Positions 19,428 through 27,410 are shown, counted from the stretch's first letter. The stretch: DNA of 64,000 nucleotides from Planctomycetota bacterium (GCA_016712565.1 JADJQU010000013.1:1-64000); one strand, 5' to 3'. A program made the numbers and translations. The notes: generated from the sequence alone by a model not told the origin.

Positions 19428-20785
19428 TCGGTGTCCACGAGGACACGGACACGGATTCGGACGTAGACGGGTCGGACCTGTGGTACTACTCTGCCTACGA
19501 CGAACGCTGGCGCATGGTGGCCACCTACCGCAGCTCCGACACCGACCCGAAGGAACGCTTCGTCCACCAGCAGGCGGGCGACGGCGGCTTTGGGGGCAGC
19601 TCGTACATCGACTTGGTCGCGTTCCGGGAGAAGGACGCGAACACGGCCTGGACGAGCGCGAGCGACGGGACCCTGGAGGAGCGGCTCTATTACTGCCAGA
19701 ACCAGCACGCGGACGTGGTCGCGCTGATCACGGCGGCGGGCGGGCAGCGGGAAATGGACCGGTACTCGGCGTATGGCGTGCCGTTTGGGCTGCCCACCGG
19801 CGACTGCGACTCCGACGGGGACTGCGACGTGGTGGACCGGAACCAGGTCCAGGCATGGATCAACGCGTCGAACCAGTACGACGTGCGCGGGGACATTGAC
19901 CTCGACGGCGACACCGACTCCACCGACAAGACCAACCTCAGGAACAATTTTGAGGGGGTGGGGCTGGGGAGAGGGTGCTTGACCGTGAGCGAGGTCGGCA
20001 ATCGCTGGGGCACTATGGGGGTGGACCTGGATACCGTGCTAAGTGGAACGCGATATCAAGTAAGGCGACGAGTCATCGACAGTGCGATAGGGACCTGGAT
20101 GCGGCGCGATCCTATCGGCTACGCCGACGCCAGCCACCTATATTTGTTTGTGAGAGGTAACCCTCAATCGCGCACTGATTACACTGGATTGTTCTGCGGT
20201 GAGTGTACCCCGGAGGTCGGTGTTGATGGTCAAGATGGCTCATACTCCCCGGCGCCGAATCGCCCCAATCTGTGCGGTGAGCGGAATGCGAAGGGATACG
20301 GCATTTCGATCATGATCAGCTCAGAGTACTTCACGCAAACGGGGACGGCCGATTGCTCTGGATCATGTAAGTTCGATGGTCGCGTGTATCTCGGTATGTG
20401 TAAGACATCGAACGGGAATTGCGTCCGAGCTGGAGGACATTCCCAGGGGGAAGAGCATACGCGTGAAGCGAAGGCAGACAACCTGCTTATTCACGGCAAA
20501 GAGGAGCCCGTCTTCACTGATGGTCCCACATGGTCCCGTGAGCCGCCGGGGGAGGAAGGTTCGACGCCCCCACACCCCGATGGCGGAGGGGTTGTCCAGA
20601 TACACGAAGTAGTTCAATGTGGAACGTCGGAAATGCTCACATGGACTGCGAGCCAGTTCCCACCGACAGACCCTGGAATGGGGGATGTAGAGCTTCGGCT
20701 GGTTCTCACATGTTGGGGCTGCTGCAAGCCGCAATCATCGAGTTTGTCAACGACGACTTTGACTCCACCTGCTTCCGGGAACTAG
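19409..20785 (+). CDS. RHS cassette C, core end plus unknown tip
   Basis: 458 residues, continuing the core from GYRIGVHEDTDTDSDVDGSD to the Ca loops (DSDGDCDVVD and DLDGDTDSTD). The variable part starts after NNFEGVGLGRG, with WMRRDPIGYADASHLYLF and RTDYTG. The tip of about 185 residues begins FCGECTPEVG, has spaced cysteines (CSGSCKFDGR, GMCKTSNGNC) and a conserved-looking HSQGEEHTREAKAD stretch, and ends CWGCC plus a Ser/Thr-rich tail. No family was recognised. The companion gene starts four bases after the stop. Confidence 0.75.
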   Translation: MAWGYRIGVHEDTDTDSDVDGSDLWYYSAYDERWRMVATYRSSDTDPKERFVHQQAGDGGFGGSSYIDLVAFREKDANTAWTSASDGTLEERLYYCQNQHADVVALITAAGGQREMDRYSAYGVPFGLPTGDCDSDGDCDVVDRNQVQAWINASNQYDVRGDIDLDGDTDSTDKTNLRNNFEGVGLGRGCLTVSEVGNRWGTMGVDLDTVLSGTRYQVRRRVIDSAIGTWMRRDPIGYADASHLYLFVRGNPQSRTDYTGLFCGECTPEVGVDGQDGSYSPAPNRPNLCGERNAKGYGISIMISSEYFTQTGTADCSGSCKFDGRVYLGMCKTSNGNCVRAGGHSQGEEHTREAKADNLLIHGKEEPVFTDGPTWSREPPGEEGSTPPHPDGGGVVQIHEVVQCGTSEMLTWTASQFPPTDPGMGDVELRLVLTCWGCCKPQSSSLSTTTLTPPASGN

Positions 20786-20789
20786 CACT

Positions 20790-21425
20790 ATGATCATTTG
20801 TCGAGACCGCCACAATCGTGCGGTGACGGCAGACTTGGACGGACGTCGCCGCAGTGTGCCGAAGCCGCCGTCGCCGTGGCGAGCCGCAACAGGCTGGACC
20901 GCTCTACGGCATTCGGTCTGGCCGGGCGTACTTCTGGTCGCACTGGTGCTGGCGGGCTGTCATGTGCGTCGCTCGTGCGGTTGTGCGAGTTCACAGGCAG
21001 ACATGATTGCCGACGCCACGAATAGTCCTCATAAACCAACTCAGACCTTGCACGAATCGGGGGTTGACGCTGAAAAGATGGGGAATCGTCTTGATTTTGA
21101 GCCGGTTCTGGGGCTGGGGGAGCCCTACCTCCTTTCCGAAATTGAGGCGCAGGTGATTGAATTGGAGCGCACGGCTCACCCCGGACGCGGTGCAATTGAA
21201 TCTCCCGATGCTCTGGGGCACACGCTTCTCCACAAGTCTGTTAATGGTTGCAGCCTTGACCTAGCAACACGGCTCATTGCGCTCGGCGCCAATCCAAACG
21301 CCATTTCTGGCTTTGGATTCACACCATTGGATTACCTCTACCAGGGCTGTGGCGGTGGCCGCGACTGTTCGGGGCTCTACGCCCTCTTGCTTTCCGTCGG
21401 CGCAAGGTGCAATTGGTACAAGTGA
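20790..21425 (+). CDS. Ankyrin-repeat lipoprotein, candidate immunity for cassette C
   Basis: 211 residues with a clear lipobox (VALVLAGC) after a 45-residue basic N-region, so an internal start is possible. The C-terminal half holds ankyrin-type repeats: DALGHTLLHKSVNGCSLDLA, RLIALGANPNAISGFGFTPL and LYALLLSVGA. Ankyrin repeats bind protein partners, which suits direct binding of a toxin tip outside the cytoplasm. The role is inferred from position. Confidence 0.7.
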   Translation: MIICRDRHNRAVTADLDGRRRSVPKPPSPWRAATGWTALRHSVWPGVLLVALVLAGCHVRRSCGCASSQADMIADATNSPHKPTQTLHESGVDAEKMGNRLDFEPVLGLGEPYLLSEIEAQVIELERTAHPGRGAIESPDALGHTLLHKSVNGCSLDLATRLIALGANPNAISGFGFTPLDYLYQGCGGGRDCSGLYALLLSVGARCNWYK

Positions 21426-21581
21426 GGCGGCCTGTTTATGTAGTTCCTTACGGGTTGAAGGCCGTGACGGGCGGTTCCGCACAGGGTGGCCGCAGCTCAC
21501 GGGACACGCCGCGGGGTGCCCTCCGCCGAGCCGCGTGTGCGCAGCAGCGCAGGCTTCGGGAAGTGCACGCCGCCATCCTCG

Positions 21582-21625
21582 GTGGCAACCTGGTGGCGTC
21601 CTAGAACCCCTCCCCGTTGTCGCAG
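21582..21625 (+). repeat. R2 short copy next to R1 copy 2
   Basis: GGTGGCAACCTGGTGGCGTC, then CTAGAACCCCTCCCCGTTGTCGC. The tRNA-Gly part is absent and R1 follows within 15 bp. Confidence 0.65.
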
Positions 21626-21638
21626 ATGTCCATGTGGG

Positions 21639-21735
21639 GTGTAACGAAATCCCTTCCGAATATGAGGTAGCCGCCCAGCGGACGAGCAGCCGTCTCCCAG
21701 CGGTCGCCCTGCACGCCCTTGACTCGCTCCCCCAC
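21639..21735 (+). repeat. Dispersed repeat R1, copy 2
   Basis: GTGTAACGAAATCCCTTCCG to GCTCCCCCACC. RHS core sequence (TACCGGCTCCGGAAGG) starts immediately after it. Confidence 0.75.
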
Positions 21736-22999
21736 CTACCGGCTCCGGAAGGTCAAGACCCAGGGCGGGGTGCTGGTCGCCGAGTACCGCTACAACGGCC
21801 TGGGGTACCGCGTCGGCGAGCACTGGGACGTGAACGCCAGCGGGCTGCCCGTGGACGGATCAGACCCGTGCTACTACAGTGCCTACGACGAACGCTGGCG
21901 CATGGTGGCCACCTACCGCAGCTCCGACACCGACCCGAAGGAACGCTTCGTCCACCAGCAGGCGGGCGACGGCGGCTTTGGGGGCAGCTCGTGCATCGAC
22001 CTCGTGGCGTTCCGGGAGAAGGACGCGAACACGGCGTGGACGAGCGCGAGCGACGGGACCCTGGAGGAGCGGCTCTATTACTGCCAGAGCCAGCACGCGG
22101 ACGTGGTCGCGCTGATCACGGCGGCGGGTGGGCAGCGGGAAATGGACCGGTACTCGGCGTACGGCGTGCCGTTCGGCCTCCCCACCGGCGACTGCGACTC
22201 AGACGGCGACTGCGACGTGGCGGACCGGAACCAGGTCCAGGCGTGGATCAACGCGTCGAACCAGTACGACGTGCGCGGGGATATTGACCTCGACGGCGAC
22301 ACCGACTCCACCGACAAGACCAACCTCAGGAACAACTTTGAGGGGGTGACGCTGGGGTGGGGCGTGCTGTCGGACGATAGCGTGACGAACGTGCTCGGAT
22401 TGGCCGCATATCATGCGGCCCCCGGAATCTCGACGGGCGGTTTTGGGGCGCGAAAACGGATCCTGAATTCGTCTTTGGGCACCTGGAACCGGCGAGATCC
22501 GATCGGCTACAGTGCTGGCGACACCAATCTTTACCGCATGGTGTTTGGCGCGCCGCATGTTCACAATGACCCATTTGGAGAGGATTGTCCCGGTTGCACC
22601 GTCCCGAGCTGGATCGGGGGCGGCGCATTGAATAGCTCACCGTGTGCCCTGGCTTGCTGCGCAAAACATGATGAGTGCTATAAGAAATACGGCTGTACGG
22701 CCGCGTCATGGGCGAATAACGCCGCCGGGGCAATCGCAGGAAGCATGCTCGGTGGTTTGGGTGCGATGTTTGGATCGCGACTAGCTGCGTATCTTTCCAA
22801 GTGTGCTGGCTGCAATCAAGACGTAGTTGATTGCATTATCGCCTGCCCCTTGACTGGCACGCCACCGCGCGGCACAAACTGCTACTATTGCCCGAAAACG
22901 CAAGTGTATATCAACATTGCGGATGGGCCGTGCCCGCCGGTGCAGGGCCTCCCCAACTATGGGAGCCAAGCGGCAGCGGATGCTGCCTGCTGCGACTAA
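21719..22999 (+). CDS. RHS cassette 8 with phospholipase A2-like tip
   Basis: The fragment begins at YRLRKVKTQGGVLVAEYRYN, fused to R1. The usual HEDTDTDSDVDGSD loop is replaced by HWDVNASGLPVDGSDP, so this core is a distinct allele. The core end and Ca loops are intact. After NNFEGVTLGWG come WNRRDPIGYSAGDTNLY and HNDPFG. The tip has a hydrophobic mid-section and ALACCAKHDECYKKYGC, an exact PLA2 histidine signature, with CAGCNQDVVDCIIAC later. It is the second PLA2-type tip and only loosely similar to that of cassette 2. An LRR lipoprotein follows after 30 bp. Confidence 0.8.
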   Translation: MTRSPTYRLRKVKTQGGVLVAEYRYNGLGYRVGEHWDVNASGLPVDGSDPCYYSAYDERWRMVATYRSSDTDPKERFVHQQAGDGGFGGSSCIDLVAFREKDANTAWTSASDGTLEERLYYCQSQHADVVALITAAGGQREMDRYSAYGVPFGLPTGDCDSDGDCDVADRNQVQAWINASNQYDVRGDIDLDGDTDSTDKTNLRNNFEGVTLGWGVLSDDSVTNVLGLAAYHAAPGISTGGFGARKRILNSSLGTWNRRDPIGYSAGDTNLYRMVFGAPHVHNDPFGEDCPGCTVPSWIGGGALNSSPCALACCAKHDECYKKYGCTAASWANNAAGAIAGSMLGGLGAMFGSRLAAYLSKCAGCNQDVVDCIIACPLTGTPPRGTNCYYCPKTQVYINIADGPCPPVQGLPNYGSQAAADAACCD

Positions 23000-23029
23000 T
23001 ATCATCAGCCAACCTCAGGACCCGCGGAG

Positions 23030-23650
23030 ATGCGACCACTGGACGTTTCCCGATATCTACTTGGGCTCTTTGCCGCAACGGCTGTCTGCCTACCCGGTTG
23101 TGGCCCGTACCCAGCGGCGGCTCGTAGTGGTGCGGATATTGCGGACTTGCCGCTCTCTACACGCTCACTTCACGTGAGGGAACTCAAGGACGAGGACATC
23201 TCCGCACTGAACTCGCTGAAGAATCTCACCTACCTAAGTTTCGCGGCCGGATGGGGATCCATACAGACCGCACCGATTACCGATGCCGGATTAGCACGCT
23301 TGGCTGCACTGGAACTACCCCGTCTAAGAACTCTTGACATTGGGTCCTGTGCCAAGATCACAGACGCGGGGCTTGTGGCAATTTCGAGCATGGAGCAGGT
23401 CGAAGAACTTCTTCTTGACAGCACTTCAGTTTCAGATCTGGGGCTAGCGTCGCTGATCAAGATGGAGCAACTCACGTACCTAGACCTGCGACGATGTGGA
23501 GCGATCACAGACCGAGGGCTGGAGGTGTTGGCAACGAAGAACAATTGGAAGACACTCATGTTGGGTGGATGCTACCGACTGACGGAGAGCGGGGTTTCAC
23601 GGCTGAAGGCCGCCTTGCCCGAGTGTTCAATATTCACCACCTTGAATTGA
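23030..23650 (+). CDS. Leucine-rich-repeat lipoprotein, candidate immunity for cassette 8
   Basis: 206 residues. The leader ends CLPGC (lipobox). The mature protein is a run of LRRs of the cysteine-containing/RNI type: LKNLTYLSFAAG, LPRLRTLDIGSCAKITDAGL, VEELLLDSTSVSDLGLASL, LTYLDLRRCGAITDRGLEVL and KTLMLGGCYRLTESGV. It is a protein-binding scaffold placed outside the cytoplasm, directly behind a PLA2-like tip. Direct inhibition of the phospholipase would fit, but this is inferred. Confidence 0.75.
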   Translation: MRPLDVSRYLLGLFAATAVCLPGCGPYPAAARSGADIADLPLSTRSLHVRELKDEDISALNSLKNLTYLSFAAGWGSIQTAPITDAGLARLAALELPRLRTLDIGSCAKITDAGLVAISSMEQVEELLLDSTSVSDLGLASLIKMEQLTYLDLRRCGAITDRGLEVLATKNNWKTLMLGGCYRLTESGVSRLKAALPECSIFTTLN

Positions 23651-23700
23651 CGCTCAGAGCACGGGCGATCTTGTCCGTGTGGCAAGCGAACCTTGTTGGC

Positions 23701-23796
23701 TGTAACGAAATCCCTTCCGAATATGAGGTAGCCGATCAGCGGACGAGCAGCCGTCTCCCAGCGGTCGCCCTGCGCGCCCCTGACTCGCCCCCCCAC
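23701..23796 (+). repeat. Dispersed repeat R1, copy 3
   Basis: TGTAACGAAATCCCTTCCGA to TCGCCCCCCCACC, followed at once by TACCGGCTCCGGAAGG of the RHS core. This is the same fusion point as copy 2. Confidence 0.75.
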
Positions 23797-23830
23797 CTAC
23801 CGGCTCCGGAAGGTCAAAACCCAGGGCGGG

Positions 23831-25177
23831 GTGCTGGTCGCCGAGTACCGTTACAACGGCCTGGGGTACCGGACCGGGGTCCACGAGGACACGGACACGG
23901 ATTCGGACGTAGACGGGTCGGACCTGTGGTACTACTCTGCCTACGACGAACGCTGGCGCATGGTGGCCACCTACCGCAGTTCTGACACCGACCCGAAGGA
24001 ACGCTTCGTCCACCAGCAGGCGGGCGACGGCGGCTTTGGGGGCAGCTCGTACATCGACCTCGTGGCGTTCCGGGAGAAGGACGCGAACACGGCCTGGACG
24101 AGCGCGAGCGACGGGACGCTTGAGGAGCGCCTCTATTACTGCCAGAACCAGCACGCGGACGTGGTCGCGCTGATCACGGCGGCGGGCGGGCAGCGAGAAA
24201 TGGACCGGTACTCGGCGTATGGCGTGCCGTTTGGCCTCCCCGAAGGGGACTCCAATTCGGACGGACTTGCCGACGGAACAGACCGGACGATTATCCAGGG
24301 GTGGATCAACACGAGCGCGTACGATGTGCGAGGCGACGTGGACTTGGACGGCGATGTGGACAGCACGGATAAGTCCGCGGTTCAGGCGCTGGGCGCGGTA
24401 ACACTGGGGCGCGGGGCGCTGTCGGCGAGCGCGGTGGGAAGTCGGCGCGGGAACGCGGGATATGAACTGAATACAAGGCTGCTTGGCAGCACGTCTGTGG
24501 TGAGAAAACGATGGTTCATCGGAGAACTCGGCAATTGGATGCGGAGAGATCCGATTGGCTACACGGATTCGCCCAGCTTGTTCAGCTACGGCAAATCAAG
24601 CCCGACGATATTCATTGATCCTTCAGGCACTCAATCAATGCTCCCGCTGCCCATAGCGCTGACGATTGATCCACTCGACCCCGGCTCCACTCCTCCGAGT
24701 CCTTTTAGCGACTCCAAGTGTTGCAAGGAAAAGAAGGACGGCCATCCGGACCCGGACAACCTGGCAGGGGCAACCATTTGCTGCGGCAAAAAAGTGGTAA
24801 CGTGCTCATGGAATACCAAGAGCAAGTCCAAGAGCAAGGGGGCGCAAGTTGGGGGTGCATTTGTGGAAATCTGCACCAACCACCACGAAAGCAAGCACAA
24901 GCCATTGTGCCTCTGCTCTCAAAACCCCGATGACGGAAAATATCGGGAATGTGATCATACTGGCCAAACTCCTCGTGAGCGGAAGAAGGCGTGTGCCGAT
25001 GCCGATAATGCTGGTTATGATTGTTTGATCGGCAATACGGGAGGGGGCAACAAGAAGCAAGCGTGCGACGCACGGTTTGGAGCGAGCAGTCAAGACGCCA
25101 CGGACTGCAAAGATGCTGTGGATGAAGCGGAGAAGGCCCATCCGACTCATGGTAAGGACGGTTCAAAGTGTGGATAG
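23831..25177 (+). CDS. RHS cassette 9 with Cys-rich HExxH tip
   Basis: 448 residues. The core from VLVAEYRYNGLGYRTGVHED to VPFGLP is shared. The Ca-loop pair is a different version (DSNSDGLADGTD and DVDLDGDVDSTD), so the switch point lies earlier here than in the other cassettes. It then has NWMRRDPIGYTDSPSLFSYG and FIDPSG. The tip has KCCKEKKDG, ATICCGKKVVTCSW and ICTNHHESKHKPLCLC with a HExxH motif, then further Cys pairs. Motif order matches the tips at 6022 and 7376. It is Lys-rich at the end. The companion gene is 130 bp downstream. Confidence 0.8.
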   Translation: MLVAEYRYNGLGYRTGVHEDTDTDSDVDGSDLWYYSAYDERWRMVATYRSSDTDPKERFVHQQAGDGGFGGSSYIDLVAFREKDANTAWTSASDGTLEERLYYCQNQHADVVALITAAGGQREMDRYSAYGVPFGLPEGDSNSDGLADGTDRTIIQGWINTSAYDVRGDVDLDGDVDSTDKSAVQALGAVTLGRGALSASAVGSRRGNAGYELNTRLLGSTSVVRKRWFIGELGNWMRRDPIGYTDSPSLFSYGKSSPTIFIDPSGTQSMLPLPIALTIDPLDPGSTPPSPFSDSKCCKEKKDGHPDPDNLAGATICCGKKVVTCSWNTKSKSKSKGAQVGGAFVEICTNHHESKHKPLCLCSQNPDDGKYRECDHTGQTPRERKKACADADNAGYDCLIGNTGGGNKKQACDARFGASSQDATDCKDAVDEAEKAHPTHGKDGSKCG

Positions 25178-25309
25178 CGTCGGCCACCACCCGAAGCAGC
25201 AACCTCAGTTCTGTGTACTAATATTATCGATGTGCACCGCAGATCCATGCGAGGAGCCAGCAGCGTCAGTAGCCCACATGGGTTTTCGCCGGCCAGGAGC
25301 CAGTCCCTC

Positions 25310-26251
25310 ATGATGAACAACAGTTGCCAACGGGGTGCCGCCGCAAGCTTTACGTGGCGACCGAGTCACTTGTGTGCGATAGTGCTTTTCCTCGTGTTCG
25401 GCACACAGCTGTTTCCCCACAAACTGGTTACGAAGACATATACGTCCGGGTCCCGAGACTGGAGCGTTGTAGTCAGCCCCTCTGATCAATTCGGGAGAGG
25501 GCCATCGCAACTTGAGCTCGCCAAGCAAGGCGCTAAAGTGTGGAAGACGGAGGAGTCCTTTACATTCTGGGATTGCGTGCTGACCGATGACGGAATAGTC
25601 GGTGGGTACGGCTACAGCGAGGGCCTTAGTGGAAGAATGGGCGCCGGCGACCTCATCTTGGCAGTTGTGTCCACGCAGGGCCGCACCGTAGGCAGGTATG
25701 CGATTCAGCGTCACAGCCGTAGCGAGGAGCATGAGTTGGACACTCCAGTTGCCCGCGGAATCATGTATCAGGCCGAACGTCGCTTGTTTGTGGTTCGGGT
25801 GAGTGGCGGTGCAGTGCGCAGATCGCACGAAAAGTGGTGGTTATTGGACTCAAGCACTGGAGAATGTGTCGGGGTTGTTGACCCGCTGGAGAAGGTACAA
25901 TCAAATAGCACGCTTCGACAGTCATTGGGGGCATGTGAGATTCGAGGAACGCCGCTTATTCTTGCTCATTGGTACTCATTCGATGATCACCTCGACAGCC
26001 GGGGAGCGCGCTTCATTGTGTATGACAAATTGTGGGCACCTGTCTGGATCCTCGAGTTGCCGGCCGTTTATGACGAGGTCGGAGCGATTAACAGTGTGTT
26101 TCCCTTTGGCAGCTCGACTATGGGCGTGTCCTCGGATTCGACTGGAGAATTCTCAATTCGTGTTGCCGGCGACAATGCACGTCGAACATTTAGGGTGATT
26201 GCCGATTCTTCCTTCGGGCCTGGATGGCGTGTGGTGGAAGTCGACGGTTAG
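25310..26251 (+). CDS. Membrane-anchored exported protein, partner of cassette 9
   Basis: About 313 residues from ATG 25310 (an upstream start at 25232 is open). One N-terminal hydrophobic segment (LCAIVLFLVFGTQLF) precedes a soluble domain that looks beta-rich, with WSVVVSPSDQFGRGP, WWLLDSSTGECVGVVDPLE and WVVEVDG-like stretches. This suggests a beta-propeller-like protein anchored outside the cytoplasm. I recognise no family. The context suggests the immunity partner, although the gap to the tip gene is larger than usual. Confidence 0.55.
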   Translation: MMNNSCQRGAAASFTWRPSHLCAIVLFLVFGTQLFPHKLVTKTYTSGSRDWSVVVSPSDQFGRGPSQLELAKQGAKVWKTEESFTFWDCVLTDDGIVGGYGYSEGLSGRMGAGDLILAVVSTQGRTVGRYAIQRHSRSEEHELDTPVARGIMYQAERRLFVVRVSGGAVRRSHEKWWLLDSSTGECVGVVDPLEKVQSNSTLRQSLGACEIRGTPLILAHWYSFDDHLDSRGARFIVYDKLWAPVWILELPAVYDEVGAINSVFPFGSSTMGVSSDSTGEFSIRVAGDNARRTFRVIADSSFGPGWRVVEVDG

Positions 26252-26267
26252 TCACTTATTGGGTGTC

Positions 26268-26300
26268 CATCCCGAAAACCCTGGGCGCGCCCTCAAAACG
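26268..26300 (+). repeat. Single unit of the ATCCCGAAAACCCTG repeat
   Basis: A diverged copy of the tandem unit at 9205-9300, placed just before composite repeat copy D. Confidence 0.5.
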
Positions 26301-26394
26301 CGACCGCGCTCCGAAGCGGAGTGCTGGTCCTCCTCGCGGGGGACGTGAACTCTGTGGCCTTGGAGTCGTCTGCCACGTGCCCCATGCGCACCCC

Positions 26395-26539
26395 AGTGGC
26401 ACCCAAGTGGCGTCCTAAACCCCCGCCCCGTTGTCGCGTTTGTCCGCATAGGGGGTGTCGCGAAAGGTCGCGTTTGGCCGCGAATTGTCGCTCCTGTCCG
26501 CGTTTGTCCGCTATCGCCCGCAACCCGTGCGGAGTCTTC
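26395..26539 (+). repeat. Composite repeat R2, copy D
   Basis: GTGGCACCCAAGTGGCGTCC, then the TGTCCGC-rich stretch to the tRNA-Gly half. The sequence left of it differs from copies B and C. Confidence 0.7.
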
Positions 26540-26581
26540 CCAAGGTTGATGTCGAGGGTTCAAGTCCCTTCGCCCGCTCCA
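26540..26581 (+). repeat. tRNA-Gly 3' half, copy D
   Basis: The same anticodon-loop-to-CCA fragment as copies A and C. The CCA is followed by CCCTTGCC instead of CCATTGCC. Confidence 0.7.
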
Positions 26582-26596
26582 CCCTTGCCAATGACG

Positions 26597-27022
26597 CGAG
26601 GCCGGCGACGCGCATCAGCCATTTCGTGTTTGGATTGAGTTGGGGCCCGCCTGGACTGCTCGGTCAGGCCTCCATCCCCGGCCGCGAAACGAGCCGCGCG
26701 GTGACGACCCCTGGGACCGGATTCGACACCGCGGTCCTGCGCATCGAGACGGCCTACACGGCTCTCGGGCAGGTCGAGACGGTGACGCAGTACGACGCGG
26801 CGTCGAGCGGCTCGGTGGTCGATCAGGTGAAGTACCTGTACGACGGCTGGGGCAACGTCACGAATTTCCGCCAGGACATCGACGGCACGGTCGGCGGCAG
26901 CGGGTACTACGACGTGGTCTATGCCTAGGAGAAGGCCACGACGGGCCGCAACACGATTCGGCGCACGAGCGAGACCCTTGGCGGCAAGACTTTTTCGCTG
27001 AACTACGCCTCGAGCGGCAGCC
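26597..27022 (+). pseudogene. Truncated RHS core, copy D, no tip
   Basis: The copy of the core start (GTGFDTAVLRIETAYTALGQ to LNYASSGS) has an in-frame TAG at 26926-26928 where the sister copies have TAC. Homology ends abruptly at 27022 after the codons for SSGS. No tip or Ca loops follow. It marks the right end of the array. Confidence 0.75.
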
Positions 27023-27385
27023 ACCCTGCGGCGTGCAGGAGGGCTGGCGAGCCCTGGAGGAGTGGCCCCCGCGCGGGCCCCTGGGGGGGGCTGGCGCCCG
27101 GCGACCTTGACAGGCCGGCACCGTGGGCCGAGGATCAGGTCGGTCGTGGTCGCTTCGTCCGGAAGGTCCGTCGGGAGCGTGAACGCCTCGCCCGCCTGCC
27201 CTGCACGACGCGCCAGCGCGGCAAGCTCGTCCGGGCGGCGACTGGGTGCGCACTCCAACGACCCGCCTTGGTCAAACTTCCACGAGGCGGGCTGCCCGTC
27301 CGGGCCCTCGCGTCGGAAGAAATTGCGTGAATACCCCACCTTTCTCGGGTCCCGAGTGAGATCGGTCGCGTTCGTCAGCAGCTCC
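27023..27385 (-). pseudogene. Unidentified gene remnant on the minus strand
   Basis: The minus frame reads LHWELLTNATDLTRDPRKVG, then PASWKFDQGGSLECAPSRRP and TDLPDEATTTDLILGP before running into the RHS fragment. It looks like a genuine protein tail but has no start codon, and an in-frame stop lies upstream. It was probably cut when the array right end formed. The family is not known to me. Confidence 0.35.
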
Positions 27386-27410
27386 CAATGAAGATCCAGC
27401 GGTTATCGTC

